A stretch of DNA of 64,000 bases from Leishmania infantum JPCM5. Lineage: Eukaryota > Euglenozoa > Kinetoplastea > Trypanosomatida > Trypanosomatidae. The translations under genes were made by a program, and so were the position numbers. Location of the stretch: the NCBI RefSeq assembly GCF_000002875.2, contig NC_009420.2:2146951-2210950 (forward strand), given 5' to 3'. Below, in pieces: positions 1 through 9,129 of this stretch; the first letter of the stretch is position 1; each line of letters begins with the position of its first letter. A model generated the notes under the pieces. That model did no database searches and was not told where the DNA came from. It saw only the letters and a list, made by a program, of their open reading frames with translations.

Positions 1-20
1 TACCGCCTCAAGTCCGGAAG

Positions 21-1139
21 CTACCACCATCGCGAAAAAGCCTGTGCAATCCGGTCTGCAGTGGTGCTACCACCCTCTTCTTTCACCGCCCGCTGCTGCC
101 TGATGCGCGCCGCCAGGGAGTTATTCCTCGGATCACTGTACACCATTACGGAATTAAACAGGTTCGAGGCGAAGTTCTTTGCGCTCTGCACATAGGACGG
201 CCGCTTGCTTTGCTGATCGTAGAAGAAACTGCCGTTAAGGCTCTGATTACCGGCATCGCTACCTTGGTAGCGCATCCGCTCGGCGCTGGTCAGTAAGTTC
301 TCGTAGCCGGCCTCCGTCAGCATGTTCTGCAGCGGTGCCTGGGCGAAGGCGGAGAGGAAGACGCGAATTTGGTGGGCACTCGCCGTAATGGTGTACGACA
401 CAACTCCGCGAGTTGTCTGCAGGATCTCCTCGATGTGCGACGTGTCCGTCATCGCATCCAGCGCCGGGATCTCCAGCACAATCGAGAGAGGGCAGTCTTT
501 GCCGACGCCGCGGATGACCTCCGACGGCCGAAGCGCGGGGTCTGTCATGCGCCGCGTCAGGTGAGAGCTAGAGCTGGCCATCTCAAAGCCAGTGCCACCA
601 GAGATGACGGAGAGCTGATCAAAGTCGCCGACCGCCTCGGCGTGACCATCGCCCATAATTGTGTCGTATTCGCGGACGGCGTTTGACAAGTCTGGCAGCT
701 CCGAGGAGCTACCGGCGTCCGGGAGCGGGGTGGGGCACAGCGGCACCGCACCAGCGGACGCGACCCCGGCATCCTGCTCCGCCCGGCGCGCCACCGCCTC
801 GCGCGGGTCGCCGCAGCGGAAGGCCGGCGCCAGGAGATCGAGTGTTTTGTTGGACAGGTCGTACAGTTCCGGGTCGTCGTACCGGGCCCCATCGTAGATC
901 TCGACTACACCGTCAACAAGGTCGTGGTCGTTACCGAGCAGCTCGAGGTTCTCGTGGTGCTCGGCCAGGAGGTAGACCGCCTCCAGAGAAAGCTTGCGGA
1001 TCTGGCGGTCTTTGCTACGGAGGAAACGGGAAAGAGTCGGAAGCGTGTTACGGCGCGCAACGGTGGGCCGCGAATCGTAGTTCTGCAGCAGCGCGTGAAA
1101 GCGTCGCACTAGCGAGAGTTCGGTGTTGATAGTCGCCAT
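21..1139 (-). CDS. ARMC1-like armadillo/HMA-fold protein
   Basis: The product is 372 aa. Residues about 1-110 form a helical ARM-like region that discusses as one repeat pair (e.g. VYLLAEHHENLELLG). Residues about 215-290 resemble the ferredoxin-like (HMA-type) domain of ARMC1: CPLSIVLEIPALD, then GVVSYTITASAHQIRVFL, then an alternating helix. The C-terminal stretch with SAKNFASNLFNSV and the final FSRWW matches the layout of animal ARMC1, which ends in a short amphipathic helix. In animals ARMC1 sits at the mitochondrial outer membrane with mitofusin and MIB/MICOS partners; the same location here is inference. The middle (about 115-215) is low complexity. The ATG at 1139 is the first in the open frame. 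It is the last gene of the window in transcription order; its stop lies only 20 bases from the window edge. Confidence 0.75.
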   Translation of the reverse strand: MATINTELSLVRRFHALLQNYDSRPTVARRNTLPTLSRFLRSKDRQIRKLSLEAVYLLAEHHENLELLGNDHDLVDGVVEIYDGARYDDPELYDLSNKTLDLLAPAFRCGDPREAVARRAEQDAGVASAGAVPLCPTPLPDAGSSSELPDLSNAVREYDTIMGDGHAEAVGDFDQLSVISGGTGFEMASSSSHLTRRMTDPALRPSEVIRGVGKDCPLSIVLEIPALDAMTDTSHIEEILQTTRGVVSYTITASAHQIRVFLSAFAQAPLQNMLTEAGYENLLTSAERMRYQGSDAGNQSLNGSFFYDQQSKRPSYVQSAKNFASNLFNSVMVYSDPRNNSLAARIRQQRAVKEEGGSTTADRIAQAFSRWW

Positions 1140-2544
1140 GGCTGCAGGTGCGCAGAGGCAAACACCGGTGAAATGCTAAGTGAAACCAAATAAGCTGTAT
1201 AGCGCGTCTTCGAGTGTTATGTGAGCGAATCAAGAAGGTGAAGACGTTATGGCGACGGGATGAAGGAAAAAGACCAGCCAGCGATGCGTCACTTCCGCGA
1301 CGGATAAATAGTTGCTGCCGTCGACTCAGAGACGTCAACACGTGCGCGTACCAACTTTCCCACGCAAACACCTGTTTCTGTTCTTGCGCTTCTTCACGAT
1401 ATCGATGCGTGCGTGCGCGTGCTTGCAATCCCATGAGGAGCAGGCGAGCAGGGAGAAAGGTGAGGGGGCTTGAAAAGAACAGCAAACAAGCGGAAAGGGG
1501 GGTGGGGAAGAAGGAGAAACAAACAACCAACGCAAAACGGGGTCTCTATAGGAAAACGGAACCACAACAAGAAGGGGTAAATGATATACCACACCACCGC
1601 TCCAATGACGATAGCACTACAACACAACACAGAGTCACGCGTACCTGTGTGGGGAAGCGACGGAGAGCGTCAGTCAGAATGCAGCGGTAAAACGGAGCCC
1701 GGCTAAACGTCGTGCGATACGTGTAGCTGTCCGTGCGCGTGAGAGGTAAAGGGCGAAGAAGAGAAAGGAGAGGGGTGTGTGGACCAAGATGAGGAGCCAG
1801 ACTCAGAGAAACAAGGGGGCCAGTCCGTGGGCGGAACAGCTTCCACGAAGCAGCTCGGGGCGCGCTTCCCGCTTCTCTTTTTTTTTCTCGCTTGGGCAGC
1901 CATGCAACGTGAGGCGCGAGGATGGCAGATGGACGGAGAGCGCAAACACGAAAACCCCAAAGCGCCAACACCGAAAGAGGATTAAGACGAGATGCGTGAG
2001 CATGGCAAGCGGTAGAAGGACGGCCATACCAGCAACACAGGCGGTGGATAAGGGAGGAGCATGTGCGCATGACACGCGGCGCCGTTCGGACGTGAGCGTC
2101 TGCGCGTGTGCGTGCTTTTACTAGCGGCCTCGGGCGGTAATCGCACATCGCCGTGACGCGGAGAAGCAGCGGCCGGGAGGGAGACGTGTCGGGACCATGC
2201 AAACAAAGTAAACACGACAGCTCATGCGGTGGTCTGCTTTTTGTTTTCTGTTTCTTTTTTTTTCAGTGTCCCCTTTCAACCCTTGTGAGTCTGGGGCGGA
2301 GAGGGGCGTCTGGGTGGTAGTGCAGCACGCTGACGTAACGAACACGAGAGAAGTGGAAAAGGAGTGATGGAAGCGCATGGTAGCTTCTGTAACACCGCTG
2401 AGCATGGGTACAGAAACCAAAGAGAGCAAAAACACAGCAACAGCACGTGCAGCCACCATACCCCGCATAATGCGCCTGGAGTAGGCATCGGAAATAACCG
2501 AAAGTGTACACACAAGAAGGGGAGGCGGCGGTGGCGGTGATTGC
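1140..2544 (-). other. Intergenic: 3' UTR of CAP-like gene and 5' UTR of ARMC1-like gene
   Basis: No gene seen. On the coding strand there is a short pyrimidine tract near 1251-1279 that could feed a splice acceptor for the ARMC1-like gene. The open frames found here on either strand have no recognisable product and run through purine- or pyrimidine-rich simple sequence. Confidence 0.6.
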
Positions 2545-3360
2545 TTAGAAGGATTCACTTGGCTTCGTACAGAGCTTGTGGCCTCCCTTGCCGTCCGGAA
2601 CGATGCGCGTGACGAACTGCTCCGGAATGGCACGCTCAACAATGTCCTCGTCCTTCTCCGAGGGGAAGAGAACGTTGACGGTGGAGCTGCACGCCGTGAC
2701 GATCTCGGTGTTGCGCGCCTCATCTTTGTCCAGCAAGTATACGTTCACACTCGTCGAGCGCTCAATGTCGATGGTTGGCGCCGCCTGCGCCACTTGCACG
2801 TCGACGTCAGCGCAGCTGAGCACCTCGAGCGAGGACACGATGACCTGCAGAGCCACCTGCACCTTGGTGCAGTTGACGATACTCACGGAATTAACCTTGT
2901 TGGTGATCGTGATGTAGGCGTGATGGCAATTCTCGATACGAACGGCGTGGCGCATCTCTGCCTTGTCGAGCTCCAACTGCAGCTGCTCCGCTGGACTGCC
3001 GGCTTGGTACTTGACGACCCACCGCTTGTCCCCCTCTAACGTCAGCACCGGCGGCTGCGCCGCCTCCTCTCCGGTGGTGCGCTCGGTTTGCTGCTGTGCG
3101 CGACGACGTTCCTCGGCGGCTGCTTTTTTGTGCTCCAGCTCACTCATGTCGACTTCACCATGCCGAACGTTCTGTTTGTACATCTTTTGGTCATCCGTCA
3201 CGTGACGCAGACGCGCGGTGATGTTGTCACCGCCTTGGCAGATCTCTGCAAAGACGGCGGCGGCAGCACCGCCAACGCTGGCGCTGGGCCCTCCGGCGTT
3301 GGCCGGCGGCGGCGGCGGTGGAGGCGGAGGCGGTGGAGGCGGTGGCGGTGGGACCGGCAT
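2545..3360 (-). CDS. Short cyclase-associated protein (CAP/Srv2), C-terminal CARP domain
   Basis: The product is 271 aa. It opens with a run of about 17 prolines (residues 4-20), then a short linker, a charged segment with EEVDMSELEHKK-like spacing, and from about residue 100 to the end a CAP C-terminal beta-helix (CARP) domain. Recognisable stretches are PPVLTLEGDKRWVVKYQ, RIENCHHAYITITNKVNSVSIVNC and the ending EQFVTRIVPDGKGGHKL. In CAP proteins this domain binds ADP-actin and promotes nucleotide exchange. The usual N-terminal adenylyl-cyclase-binding and helical-folded domains (about 300 aa in fungi and animals) are absent, so only the polyproline and actin-recycling half is encoded. The ATG at 3360 directly precedes the polyproline run. 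Purine-rich plus-strand sequence at about 3455-3500 gives a pyrimidine tract for trans-splicing upstream. Confidence 0.85.
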   Translation of the reverse strand: MPVPPPPPPPPPPPPPPPPANAGGPSASVGGAAAAVFAEICQGGDNITARLRHVTDDQKMYKQNVRHGEVDMSELEHKKAAAEERRRAQQQTERTTGEEAAQPPVLTLEGDKRWVVKYQAGSPAEQLQLELDKAEMRHAVRIENCHHAYITITNKVNSVSIVNCTKVQVALQVIVSSLEVLSCADVDVQVAQAAPTIDIERSTSVNVYLLDKDEARNTEIVTACSSTVNVLFPSEKDEDIVERAIPEQFVTRIVPDGKGGHKLCTKPSESF

Positions 3361-4441
3361 TGCTGTTGATCACCTTCACCGGTGAGTGTAGGTTAGCGGT
3401 GCGAGTTGAAAAGGAAATAGGAGATACTATAATGAGTACTTCACATAGACTACGCAACACTGAGAAGAGGAAGAAATCAGAGAGAGGGAGGGGAGGGGGC
3501 GTCAAGGCCACTGCGAGAATGAGCACGACAAAAGATTTCTTCGGTAGGAGTGTTGGCGTACGGGGAGTAGCCGTGAATTGGAGAGGAGATGATACGGAGG
3601 TTGAGGGAGGGATCACAAAGGTTGATGGCGGTGGGTAGGGGAAGCCCCCGGCACATTGCTGGCTCGTGTGGGCGTAGAGGTGTGCCCCACGCTGCTTTTC
3701 ACTTGAAAAAAAAAACAATGGAGTTTGCGGAGCCCTCGCCCCTCCTTTCGGGTTCTCACCAGCTCTTCCCCTGGTGGCGCATCAGACGTACACCGGCACC
3801 GCAAGGCTGTGAGCGTGTGCGCTGTGCTTTGTTTCGCTTACCTGCGGACGTGGTCGGACAAACTATCGCTGGTCGTGCTGGACGCACACGACCCCTTTGC
3901 CCATAACGGAGTACAGGCGCTCACGCGCGCATACCCAAGACAGGAGGAGGACAAGGGGAGGGGGAGGAAACAAAAACGCACAGCCGACAAGCGGCGGCAC
4001 ACGTATGCGCCACAACGCGAAAAAAAAACCCAAAACGTCAACAGTTGCGTCACGAGTGACCAAGTGCCTTCGCGGGAAAAAAGTGGATGTGTGGACTGTG
4101 CAGGCATTGACCGTGGCGGCTCACCAGCTCCGTCGCCGCTGCTAAAGACCTTTGCTCTACTTCGCGTTTGCTTGCTCCACTGGTAAGAAGAATCGAGACA
4201 GCGTGTCGGGGGTGCGTTTTTTTGTTGTGTGTGAAGAGTCTTATGCGGGCGCATGGGGGTGCTGCTGCACTGCGTGAGGCGCCCTACACACTTCGCCCGA
4301 GAATCTCTGCAGATCGTTGAACATGACACTTTTCGCAGTCACCCACACCGCGCTTGTGAGGGCCACGAGGGGGTTCATCAAGAAGCACACTTGAGCCGGC
4401 GCTATGACCACGGCGTAAAGTGCTCGCATCGGCGTACCGTT
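3361..4441 (-). other. Intergenic downstream of the adaptin pseudogene
   Basis: It holds the pyrimidine tract and leader region of the CAP-like gene at its low-coordinate end. A-runs at about 3707-3717 and 4019-4028 read as T-runs on the coding strand. An open stretch of 62 codons at 4241-4429 lies just past the last adaptin-like segment and might be a remnant of the adaptin C-terminus, but I cannot align it. Nothing else is seen. Confidence 0.5.
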
Positions 4442-6070
4442 CTACATTCCCGATGCGAGAGGAACGATACTGCGCGTCTTCAGTGCCGCTTCTATGGCGG
4501 TGCTGCCGGACACAAGGCCAGCGCCTTCAAGCTCTACAGTGTAGAGCTGGCTGTGTGACTTGTCGTCGTCCACGCGCCTCTCCGCAGCCTCGCTGATGAT
4601 GTCCGCCTCATCAGCGGGCACGCTGTCCTCCTCCTCGTCTTCCTCTTTCGCTGCTTCAGCGCTCGACGTCCTATACTGCCGCTGCCGCCTCTCTGCATCA
4701 AGAAACAGCTCTCGCGGCGCGTCCTTGACGATGGAAAGGGTGTACAACTCTACCGTGAGCGGGTCCATCACACCGGTATCCGCGCCCTTGACGGGGGTGG
4801 TGCGCACCGACTGCTTCGCCGCAAAACGTACCCGCGCCGCCGCTGCCATAGCAGTGCTGAGGAGCCGATAGCGCAATGGCGCCTTGCTGCGAACGTCTGC
4901 GTTCGTGAAGTCATTCAGAAGGGTCGGAGAGGGTGACCCCGAGGCAGCGCTGCATCTCTGCCGGGCACTTGAAAAAGCGTTTTGCGGCAGAGGTCAGCAG
5001 CCGCAGCCGAAACGCCGCAGAGTCCTTGAAGTGTGTGTCGAGGAACAGCTCCAACGGGCACGAGGCGCCTATAGTGTACTGGTGCAAGTCGTCCCACAGT
5101 CAGAGGAGCGCCGGCCGCCTTTTATCGTCGGCGAGCGGTGCCTCCTTGTAGCACTGGACGATGGTCAGTAACAGAGGGCGGCCAGCGTCAAGATGCAAGT
5201 GCTTCCGTGGCGCGTCCGTGAGCACCGTGAGCGTGGCATCAAGATGCAAAGGCGTGACTGCAGGGCATCACGACGCCGGCCTTGTGGGGCTCGAGGTGCT
5301 CACCCAGCAGGTTAATCATTTCAAACATCCCCTTCTCGCTAGTGTGTGTGTGGGGGGGGGGAAGAAGAGGTGTACTCGATCCACGGGTGGTGCACCTGAA
5401 TCTGCTCCCACTCGTTCGTGAGTCGCCGCCGGCCCAACAAATGGTACGGCAGCGCGCTGTTCACCATGAATCGAAGATGCTGGTTTGCACCGAGGCTCCT
5501 GCGTCGCCCCACTCTGGTGCACCGCAAGCAGCAACTCAAGTGCCTTGCAGCTCACTTGCACGCCGGGGTCGGACGGAAAGCGCAGGGCGTACTCGAAGCA
5601 CTTGTGTTCCTAGGAGTCACGGGGGGAGCGATTGAATCTGTGAAAGAGACAGCGCACGGCTGCCTTGCGCACACACAGGCCGCGTAGCCCGCCCTAGCCT
5701 TTTCGGGAAGCGGCAAAGGCTACTCGAGTACGCTGCCCACGCGCATCGCCCACAAGGCGCGGGGCGCCGACCCACGCATCATCGGACTCTGACCACTGCA
5801 CTCTTTCACAAGTACGTTGATGGCCAGCACCGCCAGGCTCTCTTTTTGCTTCAACGTTGTGGTGAGGCAGAGGTGAACCATAGTTTTGTCCTCGAGATCA
5901 TTTCTGCAGCAGGAGATGATTGCTTCCGCGAACAGCACGGCGGTGTCCATGCTGCCCGCCATGAGTGCTGTCACCTTCCTCAGCGCCATCTGCTTTGAGT
6001 TGTTGTCGCCGGTCTGCATTGACTCGCGCCAGCATGCTCTGATCTCCTCCATATGCCCCCTTCCCCTCAT
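4442..6070 (-). pseudogene. AP4B (pseudogene): Beta-adaptin pseudogene, AP-4 beta type
   Basis: Adaptin-like pieces lie in order on the minus strand but in different frames. The first (5720-6070) starts with ATG and carries a classic beta-adaptin N-terminus, including LAVLAINVLVKEC and a following MRGSAPRAL segment, then stops at 5720-5722. Next comes a YVRK-like helix around 5650-5690, broken by a TG slip, and a stop at 5610-5612. The middle pieces are ALPYHLLGRRRLTNEWEQ (about 5400-5470) and GMFEMINLLGEHLEPHKAG (about 5270-5330), with a frame change at the GT/G run near 5345-5360. A segment with RLRLLTSAAKRFFKCPAEM (about 4940-5050) has a stop upstream at 5100-5102 and another at its end. 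The last open piece (4442-4876) begins with LRYRLLSTAM, the end of the trunk, and runs into an acidic hinge. The middle segments resemble AP-4 beta more than AP-1/2 beta. The total is shorter than an intact trunk, so deletions are likely as well. Confidence 0.8.
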
Positions 6071-6744
6071 CTACACTGTGCGGTGGGGTGGAACGGACTA
6101 ACGGTTGTGGCGTTCATCACGACACGTGGACCTTTTTGTGTTTAGCTTGCGGTGATGGTGCACCCCTGCCTACTTGGGAGTGGGGGGGGAGAAGTAGGCG
6201 TGTCTCACGGAGAGGCGCCTGGTGAGCGTCGTTGCAGCTATACAAACGCGTGTCCGAGTTCCAGTGATGATGTCGGCGCCGCGGCGGGGGTTGGCCCTCA
6301 AATAATTCCGTGGAGGAGAAAAGTAGAAGGGGAGTTCCTGCTTGTGTAGGTCTGCGTGTGGGTGATGAAGGTCGCTTAATGAGTCACCACTGGGGAGGCG
6401 ATAGGTCCTCGAGAAGACGTAGCCGCCACCGCCACCGCCACCACACCTGAGAGCTCTGCGACCATGCTCCCGGCTCGGCAAAATCCAACGATGGATGGGC
6501 GGCGGGGTGGCGGCGACAGTGTGGCACCGACGCCGTCCTCTTCCCCTTATCCAGTTACTTTTGCCTGTTCCCCGCCGCCGCCGTTTAAACGCGGCGGTGC
6601 AGACGTGCGTGTGCATGTCTGCACGCACCTCTGCGACGCGGCGTTTACGTTATGCGACGTTTTCGACACCGGCGCGAAACAAAAAAATAGCCGAATCGGA
6701 AAGGTGCGGCGGAGTGCCGTGCACCACCCCGTGCGCAGCGCCTC
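6071..6744 (-). other. Intergenic upstream of adaptin pseudogene
   Basis: No gene seen. It includes a possible degenerate retroposon segment near 6590-6660, listed separately, and GC-rich simple sequence at 6420-6450. Confidence 0.5.
6590..6660. repeat. Possible degenerate retroposon (SIDER-like) fragment
   Basis: The plus-strand segment with ctctgcgacgcggcgttta resembles, on the opposite strand, the sequence flanking the repeat copy near 19225-19260 (a TGATGCGGCCTTTAAA-type motif preceded by CTGCAG). Both lie in spacers. The similarity is short and judged by eye only; class assignment is a guess. Confidence 0.25.
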
Positions 6745-8442
6745 TCAATCTGCACTGTTTGCTTTGATCAGGTCAGCCGTCACATGATCGTAGTAGGCGA
6801 CACGATCGGACGGCACGGCGTTGTCCTCGCCGCCGTCCACGAACACCCCTCTGCCCGACAGCGTCGTGCTCCATGCAAAAACATCGGAGAGAAGGATCTG
6901 TGGAAGTTCCATGCATTCGGTGAGCTTCGCTGCACGCAAGAGCTGATGTGACACGGCGAAGACAAACTCTTGTGCCTCTCGTGCAAGGTCCTCGCAACCG
7001 GCAGGCGAGTGCCTCCCGCGGCTCTCGTGCACCGCTGTCGTCAGCTCCGCCACTGCCGTGACGGCGATCAGGTCGGATAGAAATGCCACAACGTCTGCGC
7101 GGCGGTGCACTGTAGTCGCCGTCGCGGTCAGCGCTTCAAGAAGCAAAAAGAGGGGGCACTCCAGCCCAAGGGCGAGGGAGCTGAGCTCCTCATCCGCCGC
7201 AATCATGGCAGCCACGCCACCAGTGTCGGCATCGGCCGCTGTCGCGTCAACGCGTCCCTCTCCGGACGCCGGGGTCCGTGACCGCGCAGCGAACGCCTTC
7301 TTCAACGATCTTGCGCGCCTGTGAAAACGACTTGTTGTGGTGGAGGTGCTATACAGAGAAGCACGCAGCGCCTTTGTTACAGCCATTGTCGATGGCTGCT
7401 GCTGGTGCCCAAAGCGATGAAGCGCGACGAGCAGCTGCAGTAAATCCGCCACAGAGTAGAGGCGCAGCTGTGAGTAGAGGAGGCCACGCCTGCCGCGTGC
7501 GCCATCGTGCACGGCGCAACTCGTCACCACATCGAGGACGGCTTCCTCGACGATACCGAGCGAGGACATTGTGTAGAGCATCGCAGGAAGGGGAAGCGGT
7601 GATGCGCTAGGCGCCCGCGATATCCCCTTCACCCCCTTATTCGCCGCTTCCAGATCGTGATCGCCTACAGTGGTACCCGCCACAGAGGGAGTGGAGCTGC
7701 CGTCTCGCGCGGCAGCCGCATCGGCCGCAGTCTCTGCCAAGGCAAACAGCTGCCGACGAATTTCGTTCATCACCTGCACCAGCAGCTGTCCATCTTCCAC
7801 GTTGGCGCTGTCGTACAGTCGCAGAAACAAAACTAAATCAGAGAGGGCAAAGTCGGCCGCTGCCGTCATCCGCGGGCCACGAGGAGGCACGACAGGGCTG
7901 CCGCTCACCACCGGCACAACGCGGAAGCGCTGACGCGACGCAGGGTTAGCAGAGTCGCCACCACTCGTCTTCGCAGGGGGAGGAAGAAGGCCACGGAGAG
8001 GCCCTAGCACATCGCGCCTGGCACTAAACTCGGCAAACCCTTTCGCGGCAGCAGGGGACAGGGAGGATTGCGAGTAGCCGACGGTGGTGAGCTCATGAAG
8101 CAGCTCCTGTGCGCGTTGCACCAACGGGTTGCTGGTGTGCAAGATATCCGGCGGAGGCGAGTGGAGACCGCTGATCCGGGGCTGATTTAGGTTCTGCCCT
8201 ACGGAGGGGCTTGACGGTGCGTCCTCAGCTGGCGATTTTCTGGCAGGCTTCGGTGGCGGTGGGGCGCGCGTCGGTAAGGCGCACACTGTCACGGTCTCTC
8301 CTCCCTTCGCCGCCCCAGTCAAGCAGTGAGGAGGTGCAGCATCGAGGGCTCGCACGCGTCGCTTGCCAAGGTACCGCCCGGCACTGGCTTGCCCACGGAA
8401 GTACCTTGGTGTCCACAAACGGTAAGGCGTGCGTGCTAGCAT
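6745..8442 (-). CDS. Hypothetical helical protein, probably mitochondrial
   Basis: The product is 565 aa from the ATG at 8442. I chose this start because a run of twelve Ts on the coding strand (plus 8474-8485) is followed by the first AG at 8462-8463, 20 bases upstream of that ATG; the open frame upstream would lie in the intergenic region. The N-terminus MLARTPYRLWTPRYFRG is basic and lacks acidic residues, consistent with mitochondrial import. The rest is mostly helical, with segments such as YSVADLLQLLVALHRFGHQ that resemble the repeats of FAST-kinase/RAP-type organellar RNA-binding proteins, but no RAP or catalytic domain is visible. Ala/Ser/Pro-rich linkers interrupt it. An RNA-related mitochondrial role is inference; the family is not identified. 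Confidence 0.7.
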   Translation of the reverse strand: MLARTPYRLWTPRYFRGQASAGRYLGKRRVRALDAAPPHCLTGAAKGGETVTVCALPTRAPPPPKPARKSPAEDAPSSPSVGQNLNQPRISGLHSPPPDILHTSNPLVQRAQELLHELTTVGYSQSSLSPAAAKGFAEFSARRDVLGPLRGLLPPPAKTSGGDSANPASRQRFRVVPVVSGSPVVPPRGPRMTAAADFALSDLVLFLRLYDSANVEDGQLLVQVMNEIRRQLFALAETAADAAAARDGSSTPSVAGTTVGDHDLEAANKGVKGISRAPSASPLPLPAMLYTMSSLGIVEEAVLDVVTSCAVHDGARGRRGLLYSQLRLYSVADLLQLLVALHRFGHQQQPSTMAVTKALRASLYSTSTTTSRFHRRARSLKKAFAARSRTPASGEGRVDATAADADTGGVAAMIAADEELSSLALGLECPLFLLLEALTATATTVHRRADVVAFLSDLIAVTAVAELTTAVHESRGRHSPAGCEDLAREAQEFVFAVSHQLLRAAKLTECMELPQILLSDVFAWSTTLSGRGVFVDGGEDNAVPSDRVAYYDHVTADLIKANSAD

Positions 8443-9129
8443 ATGAATGCGTAGATGTGTGCTGCCCCTTCTCAAAAAAAAAAAATCGGTCCCGCTATTG
8501 CTGGACCAGGGGAGGGGAGAGGAGCGAGAGACGAGCGCAGAGAGGGCGATGAGGGTTTGTGGCATAGTGGATGCGTCAAAAAGATATGAGCGAGGACAGG
8601 GAGGTTTCGCTTTCAGGTGGCGCACCCGCACTCGCAAAGCAGCCGGCGCGCGTCTGCCACCCACACATGGAAACGTACGACAGCGTTTGCGCGTGACGCA
8701 GAGGGGCGGGCGAAAGGGAGGAGGAGGACCACGGCATGCGGTACGTCGATGCTGTTTTACGCGCTTGGCGTCCATGGCTCACCGAGCGCACCCGCGCATA
8801 GGAACGCGCTCAAACAGAGCAAGAGAAGGCACAGCGAAGGGGTAGTGGTGGAGGTGAGGACATCGGCAGACGACGGACTCACGGCAAAACGTTGACGCTA
8901 CTCTCCAGCTCCAACGCCCTTCCGCATCGCATCCGGCATTGGTATAATGCAGCCTACATTAATAAAGTGGCAGCTTAACCGAAAGGGGTGCCGAGGACAC
9001 ACACAAACACGAACACTGACAAAAAAAAACGAAAGAGGAAAAGAAAAACGACAAGAGCCACGACAGCATCATCCACTCTGACAAGGTCGCCACGAAACAC
9101 CCGCCCACGCAGTCCGGGGCGGCGGTTTT
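8443..9129 (-). other. Intergenic between NERD-domain gene and mitochondrial-type gene
   Basis: It contains the acceptor at 8462-8485 and A-rich sequence at about 9018-9050 in the 3' UTR of the upstream NERD gene. No further gene seen. Confidence 0.6.
8462..8485 (-). promoter_or_regulatory. Spliced-leader acceptor (polypyrimidine tract plus AG)
   Basis: On the coding strand twelve consecutive Ts are followed by GAGAAGGGGCAG. The AG at 8462-8463 precedes the ATG at 8442 by 20 bases. It decides the start of the downstream gene. Confidence 0.6.

Noticed and set aside
4241..4429. 62-codon frame just past the adaptin pseudogene
   Set aside because: Could be the decayed adaptin C-terminus, but no alignment is possible by eye.
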